Below are positions 45,845 through 53,527 of a DNA stretch of 64,000 nt, piece after piece (positions within the stretch are counted from its first letter, which is position 1; every line of letters starts with the position of its first letter). The notes under the pieces are model-generated. The model was not told the DNA's origin and ran no database searches. It was given only the letters and a program-made list of their open reading frames with translations. Where the stretch lies: positions 272,656 through 336,655 of the forward strand of contig NZ_JACFRN010000002.1 of NCBI RefSeq assembly GCF_016100975.1, read 5' to 3'. Both the position numbers and the translations under genes were made by a program. The DNA is from Lactobacillus sp. W8174. GTDB taxonomy: Bacteria; Bacillota; Bacilli; Lactobacillales; Lactobacillaceae.

Positions 45845-46843
45845 ATGTTAAAGTTTGACGCTGAAAAGTTTGTAACTGAAGGGGAAAAGGCATATAGCAT
45901 ACGGGCCGATATTGAACAAATTGCTCTGAAAGTGCAAAAAGAAGGAATTAGTAATATATTTTTCACTGCCTCTGGTGGTTCAAACGCTGTGATGCAGCCA
46001 TTTAATTATTGGATGGAAAGTAAGTCATCAATTCCCAGCTATTTGCTGACAGCTGCGGACTTTTTAGCTGTAGGAAGTAATAAGCTAAATAAAAATAGTA
46101 TAGTTATTCTACTTTCTAAATCTGGTGATACTAAGGAAACTGTTGCTTTGGCTAAAAAGATGGAACAATTGGGTATACGAACTATTTCAATTGTTAACAA
46201 AGATAATACGCCACTAGCACATCACTCAACTTATGCCGTTAATACTTTTGGCTACCATCCTCAGGAATTAGCTTTTTATTTCTTGATTGGCAAAATTATG
46301 CAAGTGAATAATGAATTTAATGACTATGAACAATTTGCTGATGAACTTAAATCATTGCCAGGAGACATGAACATTGTTGCCCAAGAGGTTGACAGTAAGG
46401 CAAAAGAATTTGCAGAAAAATATCAAAATGCCGACTATCAAATTTGGGTTGGTTCTGGTGATCTGTGGGGAACGACTTATAGTTATTCAATGTGTGTGTT
46501 AGAAGAATCACAATGGCTTAGAACAAAATCAGTTAGTTCACCTGAATTTTTCCATGGTACATTTGAATTGGTTGAGAAGGATGTTCCAGTGGTACTGCTT
46601 GAATCAGAAGGAGCGACGAGACCGTTAGATGAGCGAGTGGCTAACTTTGCTACTAAATATACAAACCAATTCACCAAGTTTGATATGAAAGAATTTACTT
46701 TATCCCATATTTCAACGAAATTTAGACCAATAGTTGAACCATCAGTAATGTGGGCCGCTTTACGCAGAGTTAGTTTACATTTGGAAAATATTAGAGATCA
46801 TCCTTTAACTAAACGTCGCTATTATCGTGTAGTAGATTATTAG
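45845..46843 (+). CDS. SIS-domain deglycase, second FrlB-like enzyme
   Basis: A 332-residue paralogue of the protein at 42210: FFTASGGSNAVMQPFNYW and LSKSGDTKETVALAK in the first SIS domain, WVGSGDLWGTTYSYSMCVLEESQW in the second, and the same type of end, HPLTKRRYYRVVDY. It probably removes the amine from a fructosamine- or glucosamine-type 6-phosphate. The two deglycases in one operon are too different to be a recent duplication, suggesting two related substrates. ATG 45845 has RBS AAAGGA; the upstream in-frame extension runs inside EIID in another frame. Confidence 0.82.
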   Translation: MLKFDAEKFVTEGEKAYSIRADIEQIALKVQKEGISNIFFTASGGSNAVMQPFNYWMESKSSIPSYLLTAADFLAVGSNKLNKNSIVILLSKSGDTKETVALAKKMEQLGIRTISIVNKDNTPLAHHSTYAVNTFGYHPQELAFYFLIGKIMQVNNEFNDYEQFADELKSLPGDMNIVAQEVDSKAKEFAEKYQNADYQIWVGSGDLWGTTYSYSMCVLEESQWLRTKSVSSPEFFHGTFELVEKDVPVVLLESEGATRPLDERVANFATKYTNQFTKFDMKEFTLSHISTKFRPIVEPSVMWAALRRVSLHLENIRDHPLTKRRYYRVVDY

Positions 46844-46860
46844 ATAGTGAGCTGTTTAAG

Positions 46861-47727
46861 ATGTCAAAGAAACATGTTGTTGGTTTAGGAGATAATGTAG
46901 TAGATTACTATCAAAACCAAAATGTAAAATATCCTGGGGGCAATGCAGTTAACTTTTCTGTTTTTGCACCAAAGCAACTTGTTGATTCATATTATGTTGG
47001 TAGTCTGGCAAAAGATGATGATGGGGAATTAATCTTAAATAGTTTAAAAAATGAAAACGTAAACACATCATTTTGCAACCGAATTAATGCTAAAACCGAA
47101 AAGACTTTTGTAAACATTGTGGATGGAGATCGTCAATTTATTGACAGTATAAGAGGAGCCAGGCAGTTGCCATCACTAGATGAACCTGATTTAATGAAAA
47201 TTCTGGATTCAGCGCTGGTAGTATATAGTGCATGCCATGCAAATTCTGAAAATGCTATTGCTAAACTTCACCAAAGAGGTATCCTAATTGCTTATGATTT
47301 TTCTGAAATGGCTAAATATCATACTACTGAGTATTTAAATCAGGTAGCCAAAAATGTCGATATTGCGCAATTTTCTTTATCGGAAGCAAAAGCTGATGAT
47401 ATGGAAAGAATATTAACGCAGTGCATGAGACTTAATACTGTTTTTGTCTTATTTACAAATGGCGGTGAGCCACCTTTGTTGTTTGACTGTAATCAAAGGA
47501 AAAAGTATGTTGGCCAAGTTCAGTATGATCCTGAACCCATTGATACTATGGGTGCTGGGGATACATTTTTTGCTAACCTCGTGGTCTATTTGCTCACTAA
47601 AGCTAAAGACTTAAAAAACATCTCAGAAGAAGATATAAATGAGAGCCTAACTAAAGCTGCTCTAGCTGCTGCTAAAACGATTAGACAAAAGGGATCATTT
47701 GGGCATGGAATCAAAATAACTAAATAG
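46861..47727 (+). CDS. PfkB-family kinase, fructoselysine 6-kinase (FrlD)-like
   Basis: A 288-residue ribokinase-fold enzyme: GLGDNVVDYY and YPGGNAVNFSVFA at the N-terminus, catalytic motif DTMGAGDTFFANL near residue 230. The short N-terminus and FSLSEAKADD segment resemble FrlD. Kinases of this type phosphorylate an unphosphorylated Amadori compound at C6, which is odd beside PTS transporters that already deliver 6-phosphates. It is the last gene before the IS insertion, and its terminator is the site of that insertion. RBS is weak. Other PfkB sugar kinases are possible. Confidence 0.8.
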   Translation: MSKKHVVGLGDNVVDYYQNQNVKYPGGNAVNFSVFAPKQLVDSYYVGSLAKDDDGELILNSLKNENVNTSFCNRINAKTEKTFVNIVDGDRQFIDSIRGARQLPSLDEPDLMKILDSALVVYSACHANSENAIAKLHQRGILIAYDFSEMAKYHTTEYLNQVAKNVDIAQFSLSEAKADDMERILTQCMRLNTVFVLFTNGGEPPLLFDCNQRKKYVGQVQYDPEPIDTMGAGDTFFANLVVYLLTKAKDLKNISEEDINESLTKAALAAAKTIRQKGSFGHGIKITK

Positions 47728-47803
47728 ATCTGTAAATTTTGTTCTGTTATATCTTTAATGAAGTAAACATCAACTAATTAAAATAAATATTGTTATTAGA
47801 CAG

Positions 47804-47813
47804 CCCTCTAGAT
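47804..47813 (+). terminator. Left arm of a terminator split by the IS element
   Basis: CCCTCTAGAT here pairs with ATCTAGAGGG at 49323-49332, which is followed by TTTTT. Before insertion these arms were separated by a loop of roughly a dozen bases and formed the terminator of the kinase operon. Confidence 0.7.
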
Positions 47814-47881
47814 GAAATCTGTACAATTGAAGTGCTCCATAATAGTTAGACATTAATCTGACTATTAGGAGCACTTTTTTC

Positions 47882-48421
47882 ATGACTAAATATTCAACTA
47901 CTTTGAAAATGGAAATTTGCAGTAAATACTTATCCCACCAAACCTCTTTAGCTAAACTAGAACGCGAATACGGCATTGATCATACCGAGATTAGGGCCTG
48001 GGCAGAACGTGCCCGTAAACATGGCTTAGCCGCTTTAAAGGTTACTCACACCCGACAAACTTATTTGCCTGAATTCAAGCTAAATGTGGTACGCTTCTAT
48101 CATGAACATCACATGGGAGTACTCCAGGTAGCTGCAGTTTTTAATCTTTCGCGGTCAGTAGTAAGACAATGGCTGGCGGCTTATCAGGCTGCAGGCTACT
48201 CTGGGCTGCTCCCAAAATCCAAGGGGAGACCACCAACCATGACTAAAAAGAAGCGTCAGAAGAAGCTTAAACCCACTAAGAAGCTAACCGAAGTAGAACA
48301 ATTGCGTCGTCAGGTTGCTGAGCTAGAGGCACAAAAAGCCGACTTAGAATTGGATAACTTAATCCTAAAAAAAGTGGCTGCCCGATATCCACGCTCACCA
48401 ACCGGCAAAAAACCAGAATAG
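47882..48421 (+). CDS. IS3-family transposase OrfA
   Basis: A 179-residue DNA-binding protein with two helix-turn-helix units (SLAKLEREYGIDHTEIRAW and VLQVAAVFNLSRSVVRQWL), a basic linker, and a leucine-zipper-like coiled coil (EQLRRQVAELEAQKADLELDN). A slippery run AAAAAAC at 48407-48413 precedes the TAG; a -1 shift there joins the frame of orfB to give the OrfAB transposase, as is general for IS3 elements. The RBS is weak. Confidence 0.92.
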   Translation: MTKYSTTLKMEICSKYLSHQTSLAKLEREYGIDHTEIRAWAERARKHGLAALKVTHTRQTYLPEFKLNVVRFYHEHHMGVLQVAAVFNLSRSVVRQWLAAYQAAGYSGLLPKSKGRPPTMTKKKRQKKLKPTKKLTEVEQLRRQVAELEAQKADLELDNLILKKVAARYPRSPTGKKPE

Positions 48422-48423
48422 TC

Positions 48424-49287
48424 GTGGAGATTCGGGCTGAGCGACCTGAGGTGCCGTTAAAGCTTTTGCTTGCCAAGCTGCACCTTAACCGCAAAACTTA
48501 TTACGACAACCGCAGTCACCGATTGAACCGATTAGATAAATACGCTGCTGTTAAAGGCGTAATCAAGTCTATCTTCTACCAAGAAAGTGATGAGACTTAC
48601 GGTTATCGACGTATGCATGGTGCACTCTTAGATCAAGGCTTTAGCTATGCGCCCAATACCGTGCGCAAGCTGATGCGGCAGCTGGGACTAAAGACCAGAG
48701 TCTACAGTAGGCGCACTGCACGCTACAGTTCTTATGCGGGCCCTGCAGGCGTAATCAAGGAAAACATTTTAAAGCAGCGGTTTAATGAAACCAGACCCTA
48801 CCACGTCTTACACACGGATATTACCGAATACAAGCTGACCACAGGCAAAAAGGTTTATATTTCACCGGTCATTGATGAGGCCTCACTGGAAATACTGGCT
48901 TGTCAAGTCAGCTATTCGCCTAACATGAAGCTGGTTTATGATATGCTGGCAGAGCTTAAGCACAAGCTGCCTAAAACAGCCCAGCCTATTTTGCATTCAG
49001 ATCAGGGTTTTCAATACCGCCACAGCGGCTATCAGACCAAACTAAGACAGATGAAGATTAAGCAAAGCATGTCGCGCAAGGGTAATTGCCACGATAATGC
49101 ACCGGGAGAAACCATCTTCAACCTAATGAAACGGGAGAAGCTCAACCGCATTAAGATCAGTTCACTAGCAGAAATGCGGGAAGTACTGCATGATTACGTT
49201 TACTGGTTCAATCATATTAGAAGATCAAACAAACTAAAATACACGACCCCGATCAAATATCGAAATCGTGCATTGAGTCTTGCGTAA
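48424..49287 (+). CDS. IS3-family transposase OrfB (DDE integrase domain)
   Basis: A 287-residue rve-type catalytic domain. The DDE residues are in VLHTDITEY, LHSDQGFQYR and NAPGETIFNLMKRE; HTH_21-like ETYGYRRMHGALLDQG is near the N-terminus. GTG start at 48424, 3 bases after orfA; probably made mainly as the C-terminal part of OrfAB by -1 frameshifting. No stop or frameshift damage is seen. Confidence 0.93.
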   Translation: MEIRAERPEVPLKLLLAKLHLNRKTYYDNRSHRLNRLDKYAAVKGVIKSIFYQESDETYGYRRMHGALLDQGFSYAPNTVRKLMRQLGLKTRVYSRRTARYSSYAGPAGVIKENILKQRFNETRPYHVLHTDITEYKLTTGKKVYISPVIDEASLEILACQVSYSPNMKLVYDMLAELKHKLPKTAQPILHSDQGFQYRHSGYQTKLRQMKIKQSMSRKGNCHDNAPGETIFNLMKREKLNRIKISSLAEMREVLHDYVYWFNHIRRSNKLKYTTPIKYRNRALSLA

Positions 49288-49322
49288 TATTAAAATGTCT
49301 AACTTTTTAGTTGCACTTCACA

Positions 49323-49337
49323 ATCTAGAGGGTTTTT
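49323..49337 (+). terminator. Right arm and T run of the split terminator
   Basis: ATCTAGAGGG followed by TTTTT; partner arm at 47804-47813 on the other side of the IS. Confidence 0.7.
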
Positions 49338-49370
49338 ATGGCTTAAAATTAAATAGTTATTAATAAAATA

Positions 49371-49405
49371 TTGTAAAAACATTTAAAATATGTATAATAT
49401 GTTTT
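49371..49405 (+). promoter_or_regulatory. Promoter of PTS set 3 with overlapping inverted repeat
   Basis: TTGTAA (49371-49376), 16-base spacer, TATAAT (49393-49398). AAAACAT (49376-49382) and ATGTTTT (49399-49405) flank the -10 region and may be an operator for the GntR protein at the end of this operon. Confidence 0.65.
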
Positions 49406-49439
49406 AAAAGGTATTATTTATAGACAGGAGGATATTATT

Positions 49440-49925
49440 TTGATTGTAGCAATGCATATGGATGATCGACTCGTACATGGCCAAGTTGTCATGACTTGGA
49501 TTCCAAGAGTACAAGCAAATGTAGTTTTAGTAGCGAATGATGCGGTTTTTAACGATAAAATTCGTCGGAGTACTATGAAATTGGCTGTGCCAACGAGTAC
49601 CAAAATCGGTTTTAGAACAATTGATGGCGCTATTGAATTTTTAAATAATCCGCAAAATAGTTCTTATCGTGTGATGGTTTTAACTAATAATCCGTTTGAT
49701 GCTGAAAAAATTTGTGAGCATGTGAATGGGGTTGAAAAGATTACTATTGGTGGAATAAGAAAAAATGCACCAATGATTCGTGATAATTTAAATTTAACAT
49801 TGGAGGATATTGGTTCATTTGAAAGGATTATGGCTAAAGGAATAAAGGTCGGTATGCAACCTACGCCTAACCATAAATTTGAAGATTTGTCAGATACTTT
49901 TAAAAGTATTACTGATAAACAATAG
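49440..49925 (+). CDS. PTS mannose/fructose-family EIIB (set 3)
   Basis: A 161-residue phosphocarrier with active-site loop MDDRLVHGQVVMTW. The start is TTG at 49440, placed 8 bases after the strong RBS AGGAGG; no nearby in-frame ATG fits as well. First gene of an operon EIIB-EIIC-EIID-SIS enzyme-GntR that lacks EIIA. Its transcription starts after the IS element from its own promoter. Confidence 0.9.
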   Translation: MIVAMHMDDRLVHGQVVMTWIPRVQANVVLVANDAVFNDKIRRSTMKLAVPTSTKIGFRTIDGAIEFLNNPQNSSYRVMVLTNNPFDAEKICEHVNGVEKITIGGIRKNAPMIRDNLNLTLEDIGSFERIMAKGIKVGMQPTPNHKFEDLSDTFKSITDKQ

Positions 49926-49953
49926 TTATGTTTGAAAAGAAAGAGGGAAGACT

Positions 49954-50715
49954 ATGATTCAGTCATTCTTGGTTGCGTTAATTGCAGGAATTGGACATAT
50001 TGATGAAAGACTTTTCGGTATGACCATGATGGAAAGACCACTTGTAATTTGTACGCTGGTGGGGCTAGTTTATGGAGATGTTAAAACAGGGTTAATTTTG
50101 GGAGCTCAAATTGAACTTCTTTCAATGGGTGTTGTAGGAATTGGAGCCAATGCCGCACCACCTGATGTTATTTTGGGTGGTGCACTTAGTACTGCACTAG
50201 TATTGCAATCGCATACTGACCCTAAACTTGCACTTGCTTTGGTAATGCCAATTGCTGCATTTGCAATGGCAACAAAATACATCACCTATGTGCCTTTAAA
50301 TCAAATTTTAAGTCAAAAGTCATTAGAAGCTGCTGGCAGAGGCGATACTAAAACGATGGAAAGAAATCAATGGCTGGGATTATTTAACTATTTTATTTTC
50401 CCATTCTTGATCGCTTTGGTAGCTATGCTTTTAGGTGCACCAGTATTTAAATCTCTGGTGAAATTTATTCCAGATTGGCTTACTGGTGGTTTTGCCTTAG
50501 CAGCAGGTATTTTACCAGCATTAGGTTTTGCATTGCTTATGCAACTGACATTTACCAAAAAATTTGCTCCATACCTATTTTTGGGTTTCATCTTGGTAGC
50601 ATTCTTTAAGCTTACTAACATTGGAGTCGCAATGGTTGGTGCGGTAATTGCAGCATTAATATTATTATCTAACAGCAGTGGAGTCGAAGGGAAGACAGAA
50701 GACAATGAAATCTAA
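49954..50715 (+). CDS. PTS mannose-family EIIC (set 3)
   Basis: A 253-residue channel subunit: DERLFGMTMMERPLVICTLVGLVYGDVKTGLILGAQIELL and ALAAGILPALGFALLMQLTF are the family signatures. RBS AGAGGGAAG. The final codons overlap the EIID start. Confidence 0.9.
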   Translation: MIQSFLVALIAGIGHIDERLFGMTMMERPLVICTLVGLVYGDVKTGLILGAQIELLSMGVVGIGANAAPPDVILGGALSTALVLQSHTDPKLALALVMPIAAFAMATKYITYVPLNQILSQKSLEAAGRGDTKTMERNQWLGLFNYFIFPFLIALVAMLLGAPVFKSLVKFIPDWLTGGFALAAGILPALGFALLMQLTFTKKFAPYLFLGFILVAFFKLTNIGVAMVGAVIAALILLSNSSGVEGKTEDNEI

Positions 50716-51538
50716 AGAAGAAATGTTTAAAGGGAAAAAGTTAACTAGAAAAGACTTAATGTCAGTTTTTTGGCGCGCGTTCTTGTTACCAGCTTGTTAT
50801 AGTATGGACCGAATGCAGGCACCTGGATTCGCATATTCAATTATTCCTGTGCTAAAAAAGCTCTATCCTGATAAAAAGGATTTGAGTAAAGCTTTGACCC
50901 GAGAATCCGAAGTGTACAATACCACTTATGCTATGTCACCTTTTATACTGGGAATTACTGCTTCAATGGAGGAAGAGGCAGCTACTAATTCCAACTTTTT
51001 CATCTCAACTATTAACAATATTAAAGTTGCCTTGATGGGGCCAATGGCAGGAATTGGAGACACATTTTTCTGGGGAACATTTAGAGTTATTGCTGCCGGT
51101 GTCGGTACTACTTTAGCTTTAAAAGGAAATATCCTGGGACCAATATTATTTTTGATTTTATACAATATTCCTCATTTTTTGACCAGGTATTATGGATTGT
51201 TTCTTGGTTATGATCTGGGAACTAAAGCAATTGATTCTCTATCTAGTGGTAGTGGTTTCCAAAAAGCAACTAATGCTGCTTCTGTCATGGGATTGACTGT
51301 AATTGGCGGCATGATAGCTTCAATGGTTAATATCAAGTTTGCTTATGTCTTTAAATCAGGTAAAACGGTTTTGAATCTACAAAGTATTGTTGATCAAATA
51401 TGTCCAGATTTGTTGCCGTTAGCAGTTACATTCTTCATATACTGGTTACTACAAAAGAAGCACGTTAAAACTTCTTGGATTATGATCGGCTGCTTCGCCT
51501 TTGGAATAATTTTTAAATATTTCGGGATTTTTAAGTAA
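50705..51538 (+). CDS. PTS mannose-family EIID (set 3)
   Basis: A protein of about 277 residues with APGFAYSIIPVLKKLY, NTTYAMSPFILGITASMEEEA, IKVALMGPMAGIGDTFFWGTFRV and C-terminal helices. ATG 50705 is preferred over the in-frame upstream ATG at 50678, which lies inside the EIIC gene. It shares the WGTFRV element with set 1, supporting a common origin of sets 1 and 3. Confidence 0.9.
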   Translation: MKSKEEMFKGKKLTRKDLMSVFWRAFLLPACYSMDRMQAPGFAYSIIPVLKKLYPDKKDLSKALTRESEVYNTTYAMSPFILGITASMEEEAATNSNFFISTINNIKVALMGPMAGIGDTFFWGTFRVIAAGVGTTLALKGNILGPILFLILYNIPHFLTRYYGLFLGYDLGTKAIDSLSSGSGFQKATNAASVMGLTVIGGMIASMVNIKFAYVFKSGKTVLNLQSIVDQICPDLLPLAVTFFIYWLLQKKHVKTSWIMIGCFAFGIIFKYFGIFK

Positions 51539-51573
51539 AACTCGCTATTAAACAGAGAAAGGGATAATTAATA

Positions 51574-52665
51574 ATGAAAACTTGGTCAATGATTGATTAT
51601 ATTGATGAAACAGAAGATACTCTTAAAAAAATGATTGCCAATAGAGAGCAATTGTATAACAATTTTGCACAAACTTTTGCAGATAATACGAATAAATACC
51701 ACAATATTTATTTGGTTGGCTCAGGTACATCTTTCAATTCTTGCATTACAGCTCAGCCTTTTATGGAAAAAATCTTGAAAAAGCACATAATTCCAGTTAA
51801 TTCATATAATTTTGCTCATTATGAACAGTTGGCAACGAGTGCTGATCTAGTCATAGCTATTACCCAAGAGGGAGAAAGCACTAACACAATTGCAGCTTTA
51901 AACAGAGCAAACAGCCTAAATTGTGATAATTTTGTGATTACTGAAGATCGGGATAATTCTTGTTCACAAGTAGCGCAAAACAAAATTGTTTTGGCCTGCG
52001 GCTTTGAGCATGTTGGCCCTAAAACAAAAGGCTATAGTGCATCTATTCTTACCTTTTATTTAATTGCACTAGAAGCGGCTAAAAGGGCGGGCCAATTGAC
52101 CGCTAAAGAATTTGATGAATATATTGACCGTCTAGAAAAAACAGTTAATAACTTGAATGTAATTATCAAAGAAAGTAAGAATTGGTTTGAAGAAAACTCA
52201 GCTGATTTGAAAAAGTGTCATCACGCGTACATATTGGGTTATGGTAATAATAAAGGCACAATAATGGAAGGTGCATTAAAATCTCTGGAAACCGTTAGAG
52301 ATTATTTCCAACCTTTTGAAGTAGAAGAATTTTTACACGGTCCTATTGCTTCAATGCATAAAGAAACATATACTATTATTGTTGCACCAGTAATTTATGG
52401 CTATGAAAGAGCTAATAAGCTTTTCAAAGCCTTGAATGAACAAACTGATCATGCATATTCTATTGGTTCACAAGAAGGAATATCCTCTAATCATGTATTA
52501 AAAGGATCATTTTTGAACGATGCAGATTTCTGCCCGTTAGAATATTGTATACCGTTGCAATTATTTGCTTATTTACTTTATACTGGTCAGGGTAAGGACC
52601 TTAATGTTAGGAATTATCCGAATACAAAAGATGTTTTAATAACTAAAGCAAATAGCGTTAAGTAA
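51574..52665 (+). CDS. SIS-domain sugar-phosphate isomerase/deglycase (GlmS-C-like)
   Basis: A 363-residue protein built like the isomerase half of GlmS: VGSGTSFNSCITAQPFMEK and TQEGESTNTIAALNRA in the first SIS domain, ILGYGNNKGTIMEGALKSLET and FEVEEFLHGPIASMH in the second. Proteins of this subgroup next to mannose-family PTS genes act as deglycases or deaminases on amino-sugar-type 6-phosphates (for example the GfrE type in glucoselysine use); the reaction here is inferred. It differs clearly from the two FrlB-like proteins upstream. RBS AAAGGGA. Confidence 0.8.
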   Translation: MKTWSMIDYIDETEDTLKKMIANREQLYNNFAQTFADNTNKYHNIYLVGSGTSFNSCITAQPFMEKILKKHIIPVNSYNFAHYEQLATSADLVIAITQEGESTNTIAALNRANSLNCDNFVITEDRDNSCSQVAQNKIVLACGFEHVGPKTKGYSASILTFYLIALEAAKRAGQLTAKEFDEYIDRLEKTVNNLNVIIKESKNWFEENSADLKKCHHAYILGYGNNKGTIMEGALKSLETVRDYFQPFEVEEFLHGPIASMHKETYTIIVAPVIYGYERANKLFKALNEQTDHAYSIGSQEGISSNHVLKGSFLNDADFCPLEYCIPLQLFAYLLYTGQGKDLNVRNYPNTKDVLITKANSVK

Positions 52666-52697
52666 TTTTAAATGAAGTGAAGTTGGTTTTCAAAAGA

Positions 52698-53411
52698 ATG
52701 AAAGCAAAAAATACTTTGTATTATCAAGTAATGCTAAAACTAAAGCAAAAAATACAGGATGGTGAGTATCCAGTCGATTCCAAGCTTCCTACCGAAGGTG
52801 AATTACAAGATGAATTTGGAGTTAGTCGCGTAACTTTAAGAAAAGCAATTAATCAATTGTCAACAGAAGGACTAATCGAAAAGATTCAAGGTAATGGCAG
52901 CTATGTTAGGAAACCTGGAAAAGTAAAAAAGCTTCTGCGGCTTAATTCTGTAGAAGGTTTTTCATACACGGCTAAAAAGAACGGCTTTTTACCTTCATCC
53001 AAGATAATCAATTTTGCCCAAATTATTCCGTCACGCAGAATTCAAAATATTTTTCGCTTAAATTCGTCAACTTGTTTAAACATTAAAAGGGTTCTGTTTC
53101 TTGATGAACAACCAGTAATTGTTGATGATAGTTATATTTTGGCTCCATTCTATGAATTTCTGCAAAAAAGTGACATTGAAATATCTTTATATGAAGCATT
53201 AAAAAGGAATCCACTTATTAAAAAATTAAGTCCCCAAGAAACATTAGTCAGTGCAACTGAAGCTGATAAAGAATTATCTGATTTGCTGGCTAAGCCGTTT
53301 GGTTGTTCATTATTGAATATTGACAATGTACTTAAAAATCAGGATGGCAAAATAGTTCAGTGTAGTGAAGAATTTGTGGATCCTGATGTTTATCAAATAA
53401 GAATTAGGTAA
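52698..53411 (+). CDS. GntR-family regulator, HutC/UTRA type
   Basis: A repressor of about 237 residues: winged helix SKLPTEGELQDEFGVSRVTLRKAINQ and C-terminal UTRA domain for a sugar-phosphate effector. It is the last gene of PTS set 3, 32 bases after the SIS gene, and probably controls that operon through the inverted repeat over the promoter at 49.37 kb. ATG 52698 (MKAKNTLYYQVM) fits the family; a GTG at 52677 is in frame; neither has a good RBS, so coupling to the upstream gene is likely. Confidence 0.88.
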   Translation: MKAKNTLYYQVMLKLKQKIQDGEYPVDSKLPTEGELQDEFGVSRVTLRKAINQLSTEGLIEKIQGNGSYVRKPGKVKKLLRLNSVEGFSYTAKKNGFLPSSKIINFAQIIPSRRIQNIFRLNSSTCLNIKRVLFLDEQPVIVDDSYILAPFYEFLQKSDIEISLYEALKRNPLIKKLSPQETLVSATEADKELSDLLAKPFGCSLLNIDNVLKNQDGKIVQCSEEFVDPDVYQIRIR

Positions 53412-53457
53412 CGACAGATTCCATTAAAATTTGTACTTTTTGCTAAATAGGCAATAT

Positions 53458-53499
53458 AAAAGGCTCAATAACGTTAATTAACGTAATTGAGCCTTTTTT
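53458..53499. terminator. Bidirectional terminator between gntR and pepD
   Basis: A stem of about 18 bp with one mismatch, AAAGGCTCAAT...ATTGAGCCTTT, with A and T runs on either side, between converging genes. Confidence 0.85.
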
Positions 53500-53527
53500 A
53501 ACTTTTCTTAAGAGCTTGATTATTAAA

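Larger units (their letters stand above)
47828..49320 (+). mobile_element. Complete IS3-family insertion sequence, 1493 bp
   Basis: Ends are imperfect inverted repeats starting TGAAGTGC and ending GCACTTCA, with AGTTAGACATT also repeated inside each end. A 4-base CAAT flanks it on both sides (47824-47827 and 49321-49324) as a target duplication. It contains orfA and orfB in the usual IS3 arrangement with a possible frameshift site, and all catalytic residues are intact, so it may still move. Base composition is higher in GC than the surroundings. Confidence 0.93.
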
